A stretch of 64,000 bases of DNA, taken from the NCBI GenBank assembly GCA_033439795.1, contig JAUTDP010000017.1, positions 186,001-250,000 of the forward strand, read 5' to 3'. Position numbers and translations under genes: made by a program. Every line of letters begins with the position of its first letter. Positions within the stretch are counted from its first letter, which is position 1. The notes under the pieces are model-generated. The model ran no database searches. It was given only the letters and a program-made list of their open reading frames with translations, and was not told the origin of the DNA. Below are positions 21,797 through 34,639 of the stretch, in pieces. The DNA comes from Sordaria brevicollis (taxonomy: Eukaryota; Ascomycota; Sordariomycetes; Sordariales; Sordariaceae).

Positions 21797-24040
21797 GGTG
21801 GCAAAGGACCTGAACGGTAAACGAGCGTGGAGGAGAAACCTCCTACGGAGTATCGTAAGAGTAGCCACGATGGTGGTGGTGGTGGTGGCAGGTTTTGGTT
21901 GACTTCCTTGAGCAACCTAACTGCTGCGCCTTTGTCCGCCGTCAACAAGTTTACCAAAACACCGGTTTACAGGGCAACTAGCATTAATTTTTAGTGGCCT
22001 TCTCCGCAAGGCTGACTTGCTTATCAGATTCGGGTCATTCACCACCGATGATGATTGGCTGCTCCGCAATTTTCCCCACGAACAGGAGAATGCAACACCG
22101 AACAGGGGTCAACCCTCCACGAGGCGTGGGGGTTGCTGGGGGCTTGAGCAACATTGTGCACTTGGTTCCTGACCAATCGCTGTGAAGCGCTGGGCGGCCA
22201 AGAAGGTTCCCCAATTCTAGCCTCGGCCGTTCTCCAAATCATTCACCCTCAAAACTTATCTCTTCATATCGCCGTCACTCTTTCTCCGTGACTATGATAC
22301 AATTTCAAGGTGTCTGCTGAACTTTACTTTGAGAGACCATACCCATTTGTCATGGTACCTCTTCAATGTCATCTCAATTCGCCAATTTCTTTTGGACTTT
22401 CGGGCACTACCTTTCACGGTTCCTGGCTTCAAACGTGTTTTCGAGTTACCTCCCTCAAATAATGTTCTTGCGAGATATGGTAACGTAGAAGGGATATACT
22501 TTCCATTGATCGCCAGAAAAACTAATTGTGAGGAATTGATCTTCATTAGTTCACTAGCTTTCGACCATCAACTGTCTTCATGTTTATACAACTTAACACA
22601 TTCACAGTCTCTAAGCGGGTGCCGGAGTCATACCAGACCTTTTCATCTCAACTCTTCTTGAGGAAGAGTTTGATCTGATAAGTCTCAATAAGCTTTCTCT
22701 TGGCATGCTAGCATTCACGTACGTTGGGCCTCGCCTAAAGAGGGTGCAGTAGTGTCAGGTACAGGTCACGGGTTTAACAGGAACAGCCGTGCAAAGGGAG
22801 GATCGGTTTGGGAATGGAGCATCTAGGCATACATACCCGCTGCTGCAGGAACCTTTCCTTCGACATATATCACGTCATTGACTTGGCCAGCGCTTGAGTA
22901 AACCCGAATTGTAGCGGATGATTTGCCATATGTGCGAAGGGTTCTAACTGTCTTTTCCATATAACTGTTGTTGGCTCCACGCCTGACAAGGTGGTACCGA
23001 CACTGAAGATAGAGGTGCATGGCAAGTTACGAACAAGAGCGCGGTCAGGCACTTGGAACTCTCAGCTCGAGATAGCAAATTGTGAAGATTCCACGGGTTT
23101 CCTTGGTGACTAGATAAGATGAAAAAATGCTTATGACAAAAGAAACAAATACCAGGAAGCCAGACAGTAATGGACAGGTACAACAAAACTGAGGAGTCTA
23201 ACAAGCAAGAACGTGCTACAATTTCAGCTATATCAAATAGCTACAACGCTTCTTGTCAATTCCAATATGCTGAGCTGGCTTTGAAAACACCCAACTGGAG
23301 GTTTGCTATGACGTGTGATTTTGACTCGCTTCTCCCCGAAATAATCAAGGAAACTGAAAACAAAATGCCACATCCACTCACTGGAAGAGATTTTTCTCGA
23401 ACTTGTCGATACCCTTATTTGCTGATTTTTTCCCATATCACCTCTCCGTAGGTCAAACTGGACCTAAACCCCAGCACCAATTCGCTCAAGATAGCTTGAA
23501 GATGACCAAGAAGAGACATTTGCTCTTCTGAACATTTTCTTTCTTTTTGCCTGAGTTCCAACATATCGAACAGAGAACCACTTTCCACCTCTTTTTGTTA
23601 CACTTCGGGCAATTTTCCGTCCCGACCCTTCTGTCCAACCGACGCCTGGTGGGATCCTGTCTCGTTGTTGTTGCCATCGGTCCAGCGCGAATAGCCGAGC
23701 GAGAAATGGTCGAGGCCACTGAATGACCCTGCGGCCGTATAGACGTTCTGTTGCAACAACGACAGACACCCCAACCGTCCATATACACCATCATGCACAA
23801 AGCTACCACCCATTTTCAAAAAGGAAAGATTAGGATACTCTTGAGCGAGTCTGGAGCGAATAATGCCCTGCTGAAATCGACCAAATCCGAATAACGCCAT
23901 AAACACCGAACAATGCTCTTTGCTGAGAGAAAAAAAGAAACGACTCGAAAACGAGAATTGTGAGCGATGTGCACATCCGGGTTCTACCGACGTTCTTCTG
24001 CGTCAAAAACGATCGGAAGCCGTCGCTACATTTGGTAGAC
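21797..24040. other. Intergenic, dus1 promoter and 3' flank of Bni4-like gene
   Basis: About 2.2 kb with no supported gene. The first ~75 bp (21797-21871) hold the in-frame, ATG-less, Arg-rich leader of dus1 and a GTG/CAC microsatellite. The remaining frames are short and without domains. Confidence 0.5.
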
Positions 24041-26666
24041 TTAGAAGAAGTGCGTGTAGATTTTGGAGTTCTCATGAACTTCCATTTCCTAATGACGGAG
24101 AAAGGTAAGTAAATTGCCAAGGCAAAAACGGAGATCAACGTAACATACCATTTTGAAGCTGTTGAGTTCCTCCTTGATTTGTTGGGCCAGGACAGGAGTT
24201 AAGCGATTGCAAGTAGCGATTTCACCGCGGCGATCATACTCCTGGCTGGGCCACGTCTCGTAAAAGGCAATTCGTGGGCTGAATGTGGCGCATCGCTTCA
24301 TAGATCCCTGAGGTGTTCCAGGTGCGCTCTTGGTGTCCTGTCGAAGGCGAAGAGCAGTCACAAAGTAATCTTCGTTCCCAATCGGAACTTGACCAGCTCG
24401 GTCATCGTTGTTGGGTGTGCTCGGTGCGCTCGAGTTGGGAGAATCAGTGATTGCACTTGGAGCGTCGAGCCCACGGTTCTCCGTAGGTCGGGGAGATGGG
24501 CTCGGCGAGGAGCTGTTGGTGTCTGTATCAATTGTTAGATCGGCAGCAACAAAAACGGGAGAAATCCACAAAGCCTTACGTTTCAAGATTCCTTTGCGAA
24601 CTGCAGCAAGCACTTCAGCCCTTTCCCGTTCACCGCCAATTATACTCTTCCTTGCGGCTGATCCATCGCTACCGAGGCTTCCCGCACGCTCCGTCCCCAG
24701 ACCTGGCGCTCTGCTGGCATCGAGAGAATTCCTTTCAAGACGGGGGAATCCAGTACCGCCTCCGTTCTGGGAACGGACATCGGCATTAACGTTGACCCTT
24801 TCCCTTTCAGCCTCAACAGTTATCATGGAAACTGCAGCTTGCGAAGCGTCCGGTGCCTTTGCGTCGGCAGCAGGAACGCCAATGACGGACTTTGGTCTGA
24901 AAAGACCAGCAAGGGACCTAGTACTCTTCTTCATACCGCGTCCCATCTTCCGAATCATCACCGAAGCCGAGGAGGCGGTTGAGGAGATGGAGAGGTTGTC
25001 GGTAGAGCCTCCAAATATCCTAGGGCCATAGATGTTGCTGCCAATACCGGCCGCCTCTTGCTGCTGTGCGATACGGGCCTGCTCAGCATCAAACAGCTCG
25101 TCAGGGTTCCGATCCTTGTGTAGTTTGGATGGACCGTTCTCGGCGTCCTGATGATACACCGCTTTCCTGAACTCAGCCGCACTGCCGAATGAGAATGCCC
25201 GACGGAGTCGTGACGTCTTGCTCTTGGGCTTGCCGTCGTTCTGACTTAGAGCAGCCAGTTGCTTCGCAGCCGGGCTATCGACACGCGGCGAGGGGGGCGT
25301 CTTTACCGGCGATGCCGAGCGACCAGCAGCGGCACCAGCGGTCGCGTTACGTCCAGCATCATTGTCCATAGCCACGGGTTTAGAGAGAGGAGAGGGGTTT
25401 GCAAGACGCTTCGTGTTAGTAGCATCGGAAGAAGATCCTCTTGGGGGGATGTTGACGGATCGAGCGTGATCTTGGCCGTTGTTATGATGTTGTTCTGGGA
25501 TAGAAGAGTGGGCGGGGTTTCCAGTGGGGTTGGCCACATTGGCGCTGCGGTTGGCAGACTGGGAAGGAGCAACCTGAGTTAGCGAATCCTACTGAACGGC
25601 TGCACGTATGATTGGACAATCTTTAAATGGGGGCGTGGCAACGGATAAGTTTCCAGAAGAGGTAACTTACAGATGCTGGCCGAGTTCCACTGCTAGCAGT
25701 GCTGCGGCTCGACGAACGGCTATCAGTACTGCTGGTGCGTGTGTGAGCCGCAACTCGATCAAAACTCAAGTTGTTGACCGCTCGTCCAGAAGATTTGCTT
25801 TCCCTTTCGCCCGCCTTCCGTGACTTTGAGGACATGTCGGCGGGCTGAGCAGCGTAGAGGGGAGTAAGGGGCATCCCGAGGCCGGCAGAATCCAATGCAG
25901 GCATGCTGCGTCTCCTGGTTCTCTTGACATCCTCTCGGACTTGACCATGCGGAAGAAGCATGTCATCTACCGCAGAGCCTCCCAACGAACCTACGAAGCT
26001 ATTTGGCCGGTTTGAGAGCGATCCGTTTGGACCGCGCAGCATACCGCTCTTTTGCTCCGATGTATTTGACATGGTTGTTGCTGATTCATTCGCCCGTTGC
26101 GCCGGCCGACGATATCTCTCCGGCGACACCTTGGCCGGGCCTGCTGAAGCGATCAGAGGCACCGTGAAGGTCTCGCCCAGATGCGCTGAATGAGGCCGGG
26201 GCAAAGGAGCGACTCTCCTGCTGCTGCCCACTGAAATAACCGAATCGTCTCTCGAACCGCCCGTAGATGAGCCACCGATACTTGCAACGCTGGGAAGACT
26301 GGTCATGGAGTTGCTGGATTGATATCGAGGACGCGCGACAGACTGGTCAAAGTTCTGTACTTGGGGGACGGACGGTGTCGACGAGGTGCGGTGTTGCCTG
26401 AATTGGTGGTGATGTGTTGCGTGGTTGGAAGCTGGCGCGTTGGTAAAAGCGTATTGTTGCACAGAGCCAGAAGCTGGGCGGTACACTGGTGCGCCGACCA
26501 CACCAGACATCCCGTGTATACTGTTTCTCTGGGACATGTTGTGACCATATTGTGAAGTTGACTGCGACTGGGCAGGCTGGATGATGCCAGTCGAAGAGGC
26601 CGGTCGTGTCTGAAGCATGGTAGCAGTCCCGGATTGTCGGGGGTAGCCTTGCACCAAAGCAGCCAT
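24041..26666 (-). CDS. Bni4-like protein phosphatase 1-targeting protein
   Basis: Four minus-strand exons are inferred: 25671-26666, 24580-25573, 24149-24522 and 24041-24088, 803 residues in total. Introns of 97, 57 and 60 nt have donors GTAAGT, GTAAGG and GTATGT and acceptors CTCAG, TACAG and ATTAG; phases agree throughout. The frame opens with TTG at 26672, but ATG 26666 has a better context. Most of the protein is Ser/Thr/Gln-rich and disordered. The C-terminal ~70 residues are compact: a PP1-docking RIAF motif (about 747-750), then EYDRRGEIATCNRLTPVLAQ, then QIKEELNSFKM and a short last exon ending KIYTHFF. This pattern resembles the C-terminus of yeast Bni4, which ties PP1 (Glc7) and chitin synthase III to the septin ring. 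The name is from recall of that motif, so moderately sure. Confidence 0.7.
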
Positions 26667-29600
26667 TGTCAAACCTGAGCGATCTGTCGTCCCGCCGCCG
26701 CGAGGTCAATCAAGACCTTGAATGGTACTTGTAACTGAACGAAGGAGATGGTGTGATTTCAAGGAAAGTAACAGTGGATCCTTTCGCTAACGAGGAAATC
26801 TGCTTGATGCATGCATTATTAGCATTTCTCGCGAAACGAAGCCAAGTCTGACAAGAAGGAAATAGGAAAAGCGAAATGGCACAGGGGCTTAAATGCTGTC
26901 GAAAGTCTACCAGCCAAATCGCTGACTGGGAGCTTGTGTTGGGGGTTGCGGCGCCAGGGCTCTTGTTGTGATTGACGGGACTGACTGCTTGACATAGGAG
27001 GCTGTGCCAAGGGGAGAGTGATGCTGTTCTGTTGTTGTTGTTGTTGAGAGGGGGGGGGGGGTGCTAGCACTCACCTTTTTCCGCCGCGAATAAAGACGAG
27101 AGGATATGGTTTCGACCTCGAACGAACGAGGCCTTATTGAGAGGATAGGTATTTGAAAACGTTGAAACAACGATTGTTTACTATAAAGCGAAGGACGCTT
27201 GCGGCCAAAGGGGGGAAACTGGAGATGACGGGTTGTTGGCGTAGTTGCAGGGAAGAAGTCCACTATCACCGTGAACGTCTTGCCCTTCTGTACAAACGAA
27301 GTCGAGTCTGTCACGACCCGCCCACAGCGATAAGGTGCGATGGAGGATGGAGGCAGGTAATGTCACGATTGACACTGGAAGGTGGTCGATTATTGGAGCG
27401 AGAGCATGGGGGATGACCAGATGTCCGGGCTACTAGAATGGTCGACGCAGATAGTGGAGGAGAGCAGCGATTCGGTGGAGCTCTGGAAGAGTCTCTCTCT
27501 GGCAAGTCGGGGCCTTGAATTTCCGCGGTTTTTGCGGAGGAGTCGTTGACCTGGTTCGTTTCCCTTTCCTCTTTGTTCTTTCGTGAAGCTCGAGAGCAGG
27601 AACACGTGCAGACGAACACTGAAGTTGTTTGCGAGAGAAAAAAAATGTAGTAATAGGCGACAGCAAAAGTCGGTTGACGAAAGATCAGACGGAAGAGTCG
27701 GAAAATGGCAAGAGGTCCACGACCGACCGGGAGAGGGGAAGCAGCGTTGGAGGGCGGAAATTCGAGAAAGAAGGGTAAGGGTGTGTCCCAAACGAAGGGC
27801 GCGAGGGCAGCACTTGAGATTGAAGATGGAAGGTTGAGATTTGGCTGAGGTAAGGTTGTTTTGTCTCGTTACGCGGTAGACGGGAGGTAATGGTGACTGA
27901 GTGGTGCTTGTGCTTGTGACTGTGTCCAGACGGGCTGTGTGTTGCTGTTCAAGTGATAGGTAAGGTAGGCACTCCAGATATGTAAAGGCTGCAGGGAAGC
28001 ACGGGAACCTCTTTTGTGCAGTGCAGGACAGAAGGGTCCGAATGTGAAGAGTCGACGACCAAAACCTCAACAGGCTCTGTGTCAGGTTCAGGGCAGGGCA
28101 GCCTCAACCACCTCACGGCGCGAGAAAAAAATAAAAAGAAAAATCCGGGGAAGTAAACGTATGTCGACCGAACAAGCCCAGACCCCAAACAGAAAAACGC
28201 AGGGGATATCGAGGGAGCCGGCGCAAGAACGAGAGACTGATGACGATTGGGGAACAGGAGAGTTGGGATGGGCCGTTGCCGTGGCGAGAGACGAAGGGAA
28301 GTTTTGACAGATGACAACTTCTACCACTCCAAAATCAAATCTGTGGAGGAAGCAGCTCGAGTGCGTGGAGAGGGCACGGCGGACGGGCACGACGGAGTGT
28401 TGGGAGCAGGACGGGACTGCCCTGGGTGCCTGGGCGTAAGGGACGGACGTGCAGGCAGGTGTCAACGGAACAGAACCTCAATGGTCACTGCAGTGGAGGA
28501 CAGGAGAGTGGATGCACCGGTGGATGCCCTGGACTGATGGGCCGTTTTCTGCTCTCGACTTTCTGACTTTCTCGGGAAACGGGCACCCAGTGGTGGACCC
28601 GATGCCCCCTGTCATCTGCACTAGGATATGGGAAACAGTGGAGCAGCTTTAGTGCTGCAACGCTCGGTACAGTATGATACAGTTTTCTGTCATCAAAATT
28701 CAATGTTACGACTCGAATTCCTCACTCGATTCTACCATCCGCCGACCACCAATCCATCTTGGTGCTAGCTGGCGCCGGCTAATGGCCCTTTGCTCCGGTA
28801 TTCGAGTCCCAGTCGAAAGTCTGGCTTGGAAAAATGAGTTGTGTATAAGTGGAACATGTTGAGCAAGATGTTCCAGGATGAGATGGAAGGCGCCCAAGAA
28901 GACCGACAAGAGGTACGATCGATATAGGATTGGATGGGTAAGGTAGGTTCTGTCCTTCTCAGAGCTTGTTTCATTTCTTGTTTATGCTCGGCGCAATTCG
29001 ATCTGGGCTGGCAAGTTCAAGACACGCAGCAGGTCATGGCAAGGCAGGTGCTTTTTCAAGCTTGGCAATAGCTGTTATAGCGTCCAGACAACCGGGACCA
29101 TGAAATCCGACAACAATGCGCTTCAAGTTCCATCTTCAATATAATTACACGCAATCTTAGCAACCGGACATCACCCACCGGAAAGAGGTTACGCTTATCT
29201 CAAAAACACTAGGAAATATGACGGTAAGTGGAAAGCACTTTCAGCTTTATAAATACATCATGTTTAATCTCCCACTTTGGTCAATGCGCCGTGGAATTCC
29301 AGCTCTCAGCTGGCTTTGCCGGTCCCATGTGTTCCAGGTCTCTTGAGAACTGAACTGATGTTGAAGGCATCTTTGCAACCGCTTTCAGCCTTGCCTTGCC
29401 TCTGTGGGATGTTTTAGTCCCGTGGCCAAGGACGGACGTCAGTCTCATGTTCGATCGATGAACCTGCCTGTTGGCCGTTGAACAGCGGGCATCAGGAAAT
29501 TTGCATGCATTTATCAATTGGGAGGGGAAAGGGAAGGAAGGATGTGCACATGTTGTTACATGGCGAATGCTGCTACTGCAATTCGAACCGCAACAAGCAC

Positions 29601-31416
29601 GTCCGAATTGCAGCTCGCTGCATGTTTGCGGTGCAAATATTGGATATTACCCGCATATGGGCACGGCTCGTCGTCCTTCGGTCGCAAAGTGGCCAGGCAA
29701 GCCAGGGCAAAACATTATAACAACAAGGCGCAAAAGCGGCGGATAAACCCCCAAAGAACGGGATGGTTGAAGAACGACAAGGACATCAACCAGAAGTCAA
29801 GGGAAACCAACCTTCAAAATCTTGGAAAGACACCCAAGGCGACTGGAGGTGTTATTGGTTTTCCTTTTATGACCCGTTCCCCGTGTTCTCGCTTGCTCAG
29901 AAGTAGGGAAACGACGCAAAAGTAGGTCTTCGCTACCACCATCTCATCTTAACATGGGGGTTAATTGGCACTTAAAAGCCGCTTGATATCGCCGCGACCG
30001 CACCATTGGACTCGTCGTCATCATCATGAAAAAAAGACGTGAAGGGTTTACCCCGAACTGCACTCAAACTCCAGGGGGAAAAAAAGCCCTTTCGCTCTCG
30101 GCCTCGGGTGTCTTCGAGAGCCCATAATCTGATGGGGGCATGCAAGCCGAAATGGTGTGATTGGTCAGCTGGAGGCTCATCAACGCTCCCCATGGCATTG
30201 GTCCAAGTCGCGCTAACCAGGTGCATTGCTGCCGCCGCGGCCTGTGGTGTCCGCAATGTGGTGTGCTGTCCGGTGGTGGATAGGCATTGAATATCCTTCT
30301 CCCTTGAGCCATTCACGGATGTCTTTGCTATCATGATCATGGAGACTCGGCCGTGATCAGCTTGGGCTTTTCTATATCCGTTGGGTCAGCCGATAGAGCA
30401 ATGGTTATTGTCGGGATTAACAACATGTTCATCTTTTTTCCTGGAACGTGGCGGAGGAACAAAAAAGACATGAGGAAACAAAGAAGAAACGTGTGGAATG
30501 AGCAAGGGGTCTCCAAACCGGGAGTCCGGAGACTGATGCCAAGTTCAATTTCAATCTCTCGCGGGGTTGCGCATTTTGAGGGTGATGGTGGTGGTGACCC
30601 CCGTGTCGTTTCCCCAGGCTATTGCACAGTGGCTGCCTCGTCCATCGAGACCGGGCAAGCGAAACATGAGGGTTGACTAAGTCGCATCGAGCATTCAACC
30701 TCCGGGTATCGTGGGATCGCGCGAGCGGAGAAATGCAAGAATCGTTGCCAACCAGCGTCAAGACGCTTACGCGATTGAAGGATTGAAGACGACAACCAGT
30801 CAACGATTCTGTGCCTTTCTGCTCGAGATCAACCATGCCGTTTATGGCGCTGAGGAAAGATGAACGAGGCGCCAGAGAATATGGAGGATATCGTATCGGC
30901 TGCCAAGAACAAGATGGGTGGTGTGCTGTGGTGGTGTCGATGGTGCCGTGGTGGTACCCTGAGTGAGCGCGCAACCAATATGTGACCCCTCTGCGGCCCT
31001 ACCATCTCTACCACCCTCCACCTCGACCACACTCTGTCCCGTCTTCGTCTACATCCGGGATACTCAATCGGTCGTCCAGATCTGGAGTTCGGCTCGTCGT
31101 CTTTTTCTTTGTGCAACAGGAATATCGTGATCATCAGGGACATAGCCAGACGAGTCACCAGGCACTGCCGCGGCTCCCTCATTCCCTTTTTAGGGAACAA
31201 TGCTCCGGATGTGTTTTCATGGTAAAGGGGCAACATTCCAATTTTATACCAGCCCTTTTCCCTCCCCACAACGATGGATAATTGTCGATGCGCATTTTCG
31301 AAAAAGGGCTCTTGCTCTCTCGGCTTTGACCACAACGCCTAATGTAGGGATTTAGATGATGCATTACGACCGCAGGACCGCGCAGCGCCGTAGGCCTAGG
31401 TAGGAATGGGCAGGTG
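26667..31416. other. Long intergenic region upstream of the Bni4-like gene
   Basis: About 4.7 kb with ordinary base composition and no gene I can support. A GTT microsatellite runs into a G tract at about 27,030-27,061. The part from 26,700 to about 28,600 is likely the long promoter and leader of the minus-strand gene. Open frames on both strands are short, overlap one another, and lack domains. Confidence 0.5.
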
Positions 31417-31476
31417 CGCTGTATATTGAAAACGAGAGGCCAGTCCCCACTTCGCACGGGCACCCCCCTTTACAGA
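31417..31476 (+). repeat. Left terminal inverted repeat of the mariner-type element
   Basis: This 60-bp GC-rich end matches the reverse complement of 35776-35835. Two G-to-A-type differences near 31424-31426 and single differences further in are consistent with light RIP. Confidence 0.88.
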
Positions 31477-31599
31477 CACACATATAAAATCTGTCCATAC
31501 GTAACGACCCCAAACCTTCAAACTCCCACAACATTACTAAATCTAAGGGTATTTATATTTTAATTACTATTCTAAATTCGTATAAATACCCCTCGTCGA

Positions 31600-34350
31600 T
31601 TAAAATTAATATTAAAAGATCCCAATTAACCCGCTAATTTATTTAAAATCCGCTTTACATTTAGTACCGCTACCCCCGCTCCTACTATACCTCCTAAAAA
31701 ATACGCCGCCGATAACGATAATAATAATAATAATAACCGCTAATATTCGAGGCGGCTATTATAACTTAGCGCCCGTTTAAGAGAGATTAATACCGAATTT
31801 AAAAGCGGAAGAAAATAGGAGCGAAATAATAGGGACGGGGATAGGGATAATAAAAGGACTTTAGGAAGACTAATACCTATTCGAACCCCCCGTATTATTC
31901 TTAAGAATAATAATAAGAATAAAAAAACGATTATTAAATTAAAAAAGAGTTCTATTATTAGTAAATAACCTATTTAATATACTATATTTAATTTAAAGGT
32001 TAAATTTAAAGTACCTTCTTCCTCGATTACCCCCCCTCTTCGACTATAATTTTAATTTCGTTATCTTCGATTAACTTCTAATATAAATATAAATACGATT
32101 AATAATATAATAAATAAGGAAAATTATAATAAATAGTAGTAAAATTAATAAAACGAGGTCGAGATTATTAAAATAATACTTCGTACCGTGCCTTCTCTTC
32201 GGTCCCTTCGAATAATCGCTAAAAAATTGCGTAAATTAATATCGGCCCCCTCCGCGCTACTACCGATTCTAAATTTTTTAAATATTTTATTTACGTATAA
32301 TATTTAGTAGGTAGCGGATATATAATTTAATTATTTATTAATTAAGTTTAGTAAATTATTTACTTTCGTTTCGAACGATTAGGTCCCTATCGAGAGAAAT
32401 TCTAATAGTATTATTAATACCGATAATAATTCTAGTACCCTTGGCTTTATTTTATTAAATCGAATACGAAAGGTCGAGAATAGTATTATAGATATTACCT
32501 ATAACGAATACGAACTCTTAAGTATAGATTTTACTATTTCTATATAATATGTAAATTAATCGGTTAATATATTAGAGATAATTAAGAATAGGAAAGGTAC
32601 AACGCTATTTTAATTATATATTTTATTTAAAAAGGATAATTTAATTATACCGTTTAGGTTTTACAATACCGCTAAAGTATTACGTAACCTATTTAAAAAG
32701 CCCGTTAAATAGTATTTTATTACGGTTAATACCTACCTTCGTATAATTAGGGGATTCTAGCAGCGGTAAAATACTATTTTTATTATAGGTATATTAATAC
32801 TTCCTAGAATTATTTCTTTTATTAAAAAACTTGTATAATTATAATTATAATTATAATTATAGCCTCGTTAACTTTCCTTTTTACGCTAATCCTCTATACT
32901 TATTACGCTTATTATCGCCGGTTCTAATATTCCTATTAGTAATTCTAAATAATCGATTATATTTACTAATACCTTTAAATAATCCGTTAAATCGAATAAG
33001 AAAAAGACTATAATTAATTCGATAGTAGAGGAGTTTATAGAACGTTACGTATACGAACGTGAAGAAGCGCGCTAAAGTAAAGAAAGGGTTACCTTAATAT
33101 ATAAGGATTTAGGTAAAGTATAAGGATATAATAAAGGTTACGAATATAAAAATTATTATAAAAGTAACGAATATTACTAGTATTTTCTTTTTCCCAATTT
33201 AAAATATTATTACCTATTAATTTTAAAAGACTTTATCGATTAAATATACGCTATTATTTATAAACGCGCTATTATAAATTAATTTCTAGCTTCTATTATA
33301 GGGCGTTAGTTTAATTCTAAATACGAATCCTCTTCTTCTTCCTCCGGTGTATAAATAATTTAATAATCGAATTTATAACTATTTTAATAGTATATACTAT
33401 ATAGCGTATTAGGGTTGAAGTACGGTAGTAGTAGGATAGGATATATACTTATACCCTAAATTTTTAATATTAATCTTTAAAATAGTTATTAGGGTAGTAA
33501 TAATAGTAATACGTTACTAATTACGGCCCTTATAACCTTTATTAACGTTAATAATATAAATATAGGTAATATAAGTAATATAAGTATAATAATTAAACTT
33601 ACTTTACTTACTTTGCCTACCGCAATTACAATTAATTCCCGCGCTAATAATAATTGAATTAGTAATAACGACCCTTTACCTTCTTCCCCTCTACTTTTAT
33701 TATTATTAAATAAATTATTAGAATCCTTTATTACCGATTTTATAAAGTAATTAATATTTCGATACGCGTTTAAAATTAACGAAAATTAGGGTTTGCGTAA
33801 TACGCTATTCGGTATCCAAAAATCCCTTATATCCGGTCGGCTTTCCTTCTACTACGCGCGCAACTTCCCTAAATAGTAGTATTTTACCTATAGAATTAAT
33901 AAAGGTATTTATATAGTAATTAAGAAAAGGATTAAAGAGTTTCTCTATTTCGAGAGGGATTATATTTAGCGGTCGTCGTTATTACTACTATTATTATTAC
34001 CGTTACCGCTACCGTAGGAGGCCCTAATTCTTAAATAATAAGCGTTAATACCCTAGATTATAAATCCTAAATTATTATTATAAAGTAAACCCTATTTAGT
34101 TATTTATTTATAGTATTTCGTTAATTACTATTTTTATTAAATTCGTCCCTCCCCTAAAATTCGCTTTAGTAAAATATTTATAATTACTACGGCCCGCCCC
34201 TTATTAAATAAGAATAAAAAGATAATAACGATATAATTTATATTAATTTTATTAATAAAAATATTAATAAAGAGATTAATCCGGATAATGGCTTACGTAC
34301 CAAATACGACGACGATAAGACTACGATTAAAGTTAATAAGGATAACGAAC
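31600..34350 (+). pseudogene. Unidentified degraded plus-strand reading frame in the transposon
   Basis: Several plus-strand stretches read as protein with only TAA/TAG stops, as expected when RIP converts Gln or Trp codons. The clearest are about 32,155-32,760 (including SLRSLRIIAKKLRKLISAP) and about 33,760-33,980 (including SGRLSFYYARNFPK). I recognise no family. It runs opposite to the transposase and could be an accessory transposon gene or captured sequence. Exact ends and frame joins cannot be fixed by eye. Confidence 0.4.
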
Positions 34351-34639
34351 TTTAAGGGATTTTTTTATATAAAAATAAGAAAGGGATTATACATTTCGAT
34401 TTATTATTATAAATAATAATACTTTTATAGTTCTAATAGTAAATTTAATACTTTTAGTATATATTATACTTTACGGGATTTTTTTTCGTAATTCGATAAT
34501 AATCGATTTCAAATATATTTAAAATAATATATTTATTATATAAAATAATATCCTTACGCAATTATTCCCATTATAATTAATTTATATAATTAGTCCTTAT
34601 ATAAAATAATATAATTTTTATTATTATTAACGTCGTTAC

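Noticed and set aside
26819..28465. Several minus-strand frames of 80-230 codons upstream of the Bni4-like gene
   Set aside because: Mutually overlapping, non-ATG starts in part, no domains; likely long leader sequence.
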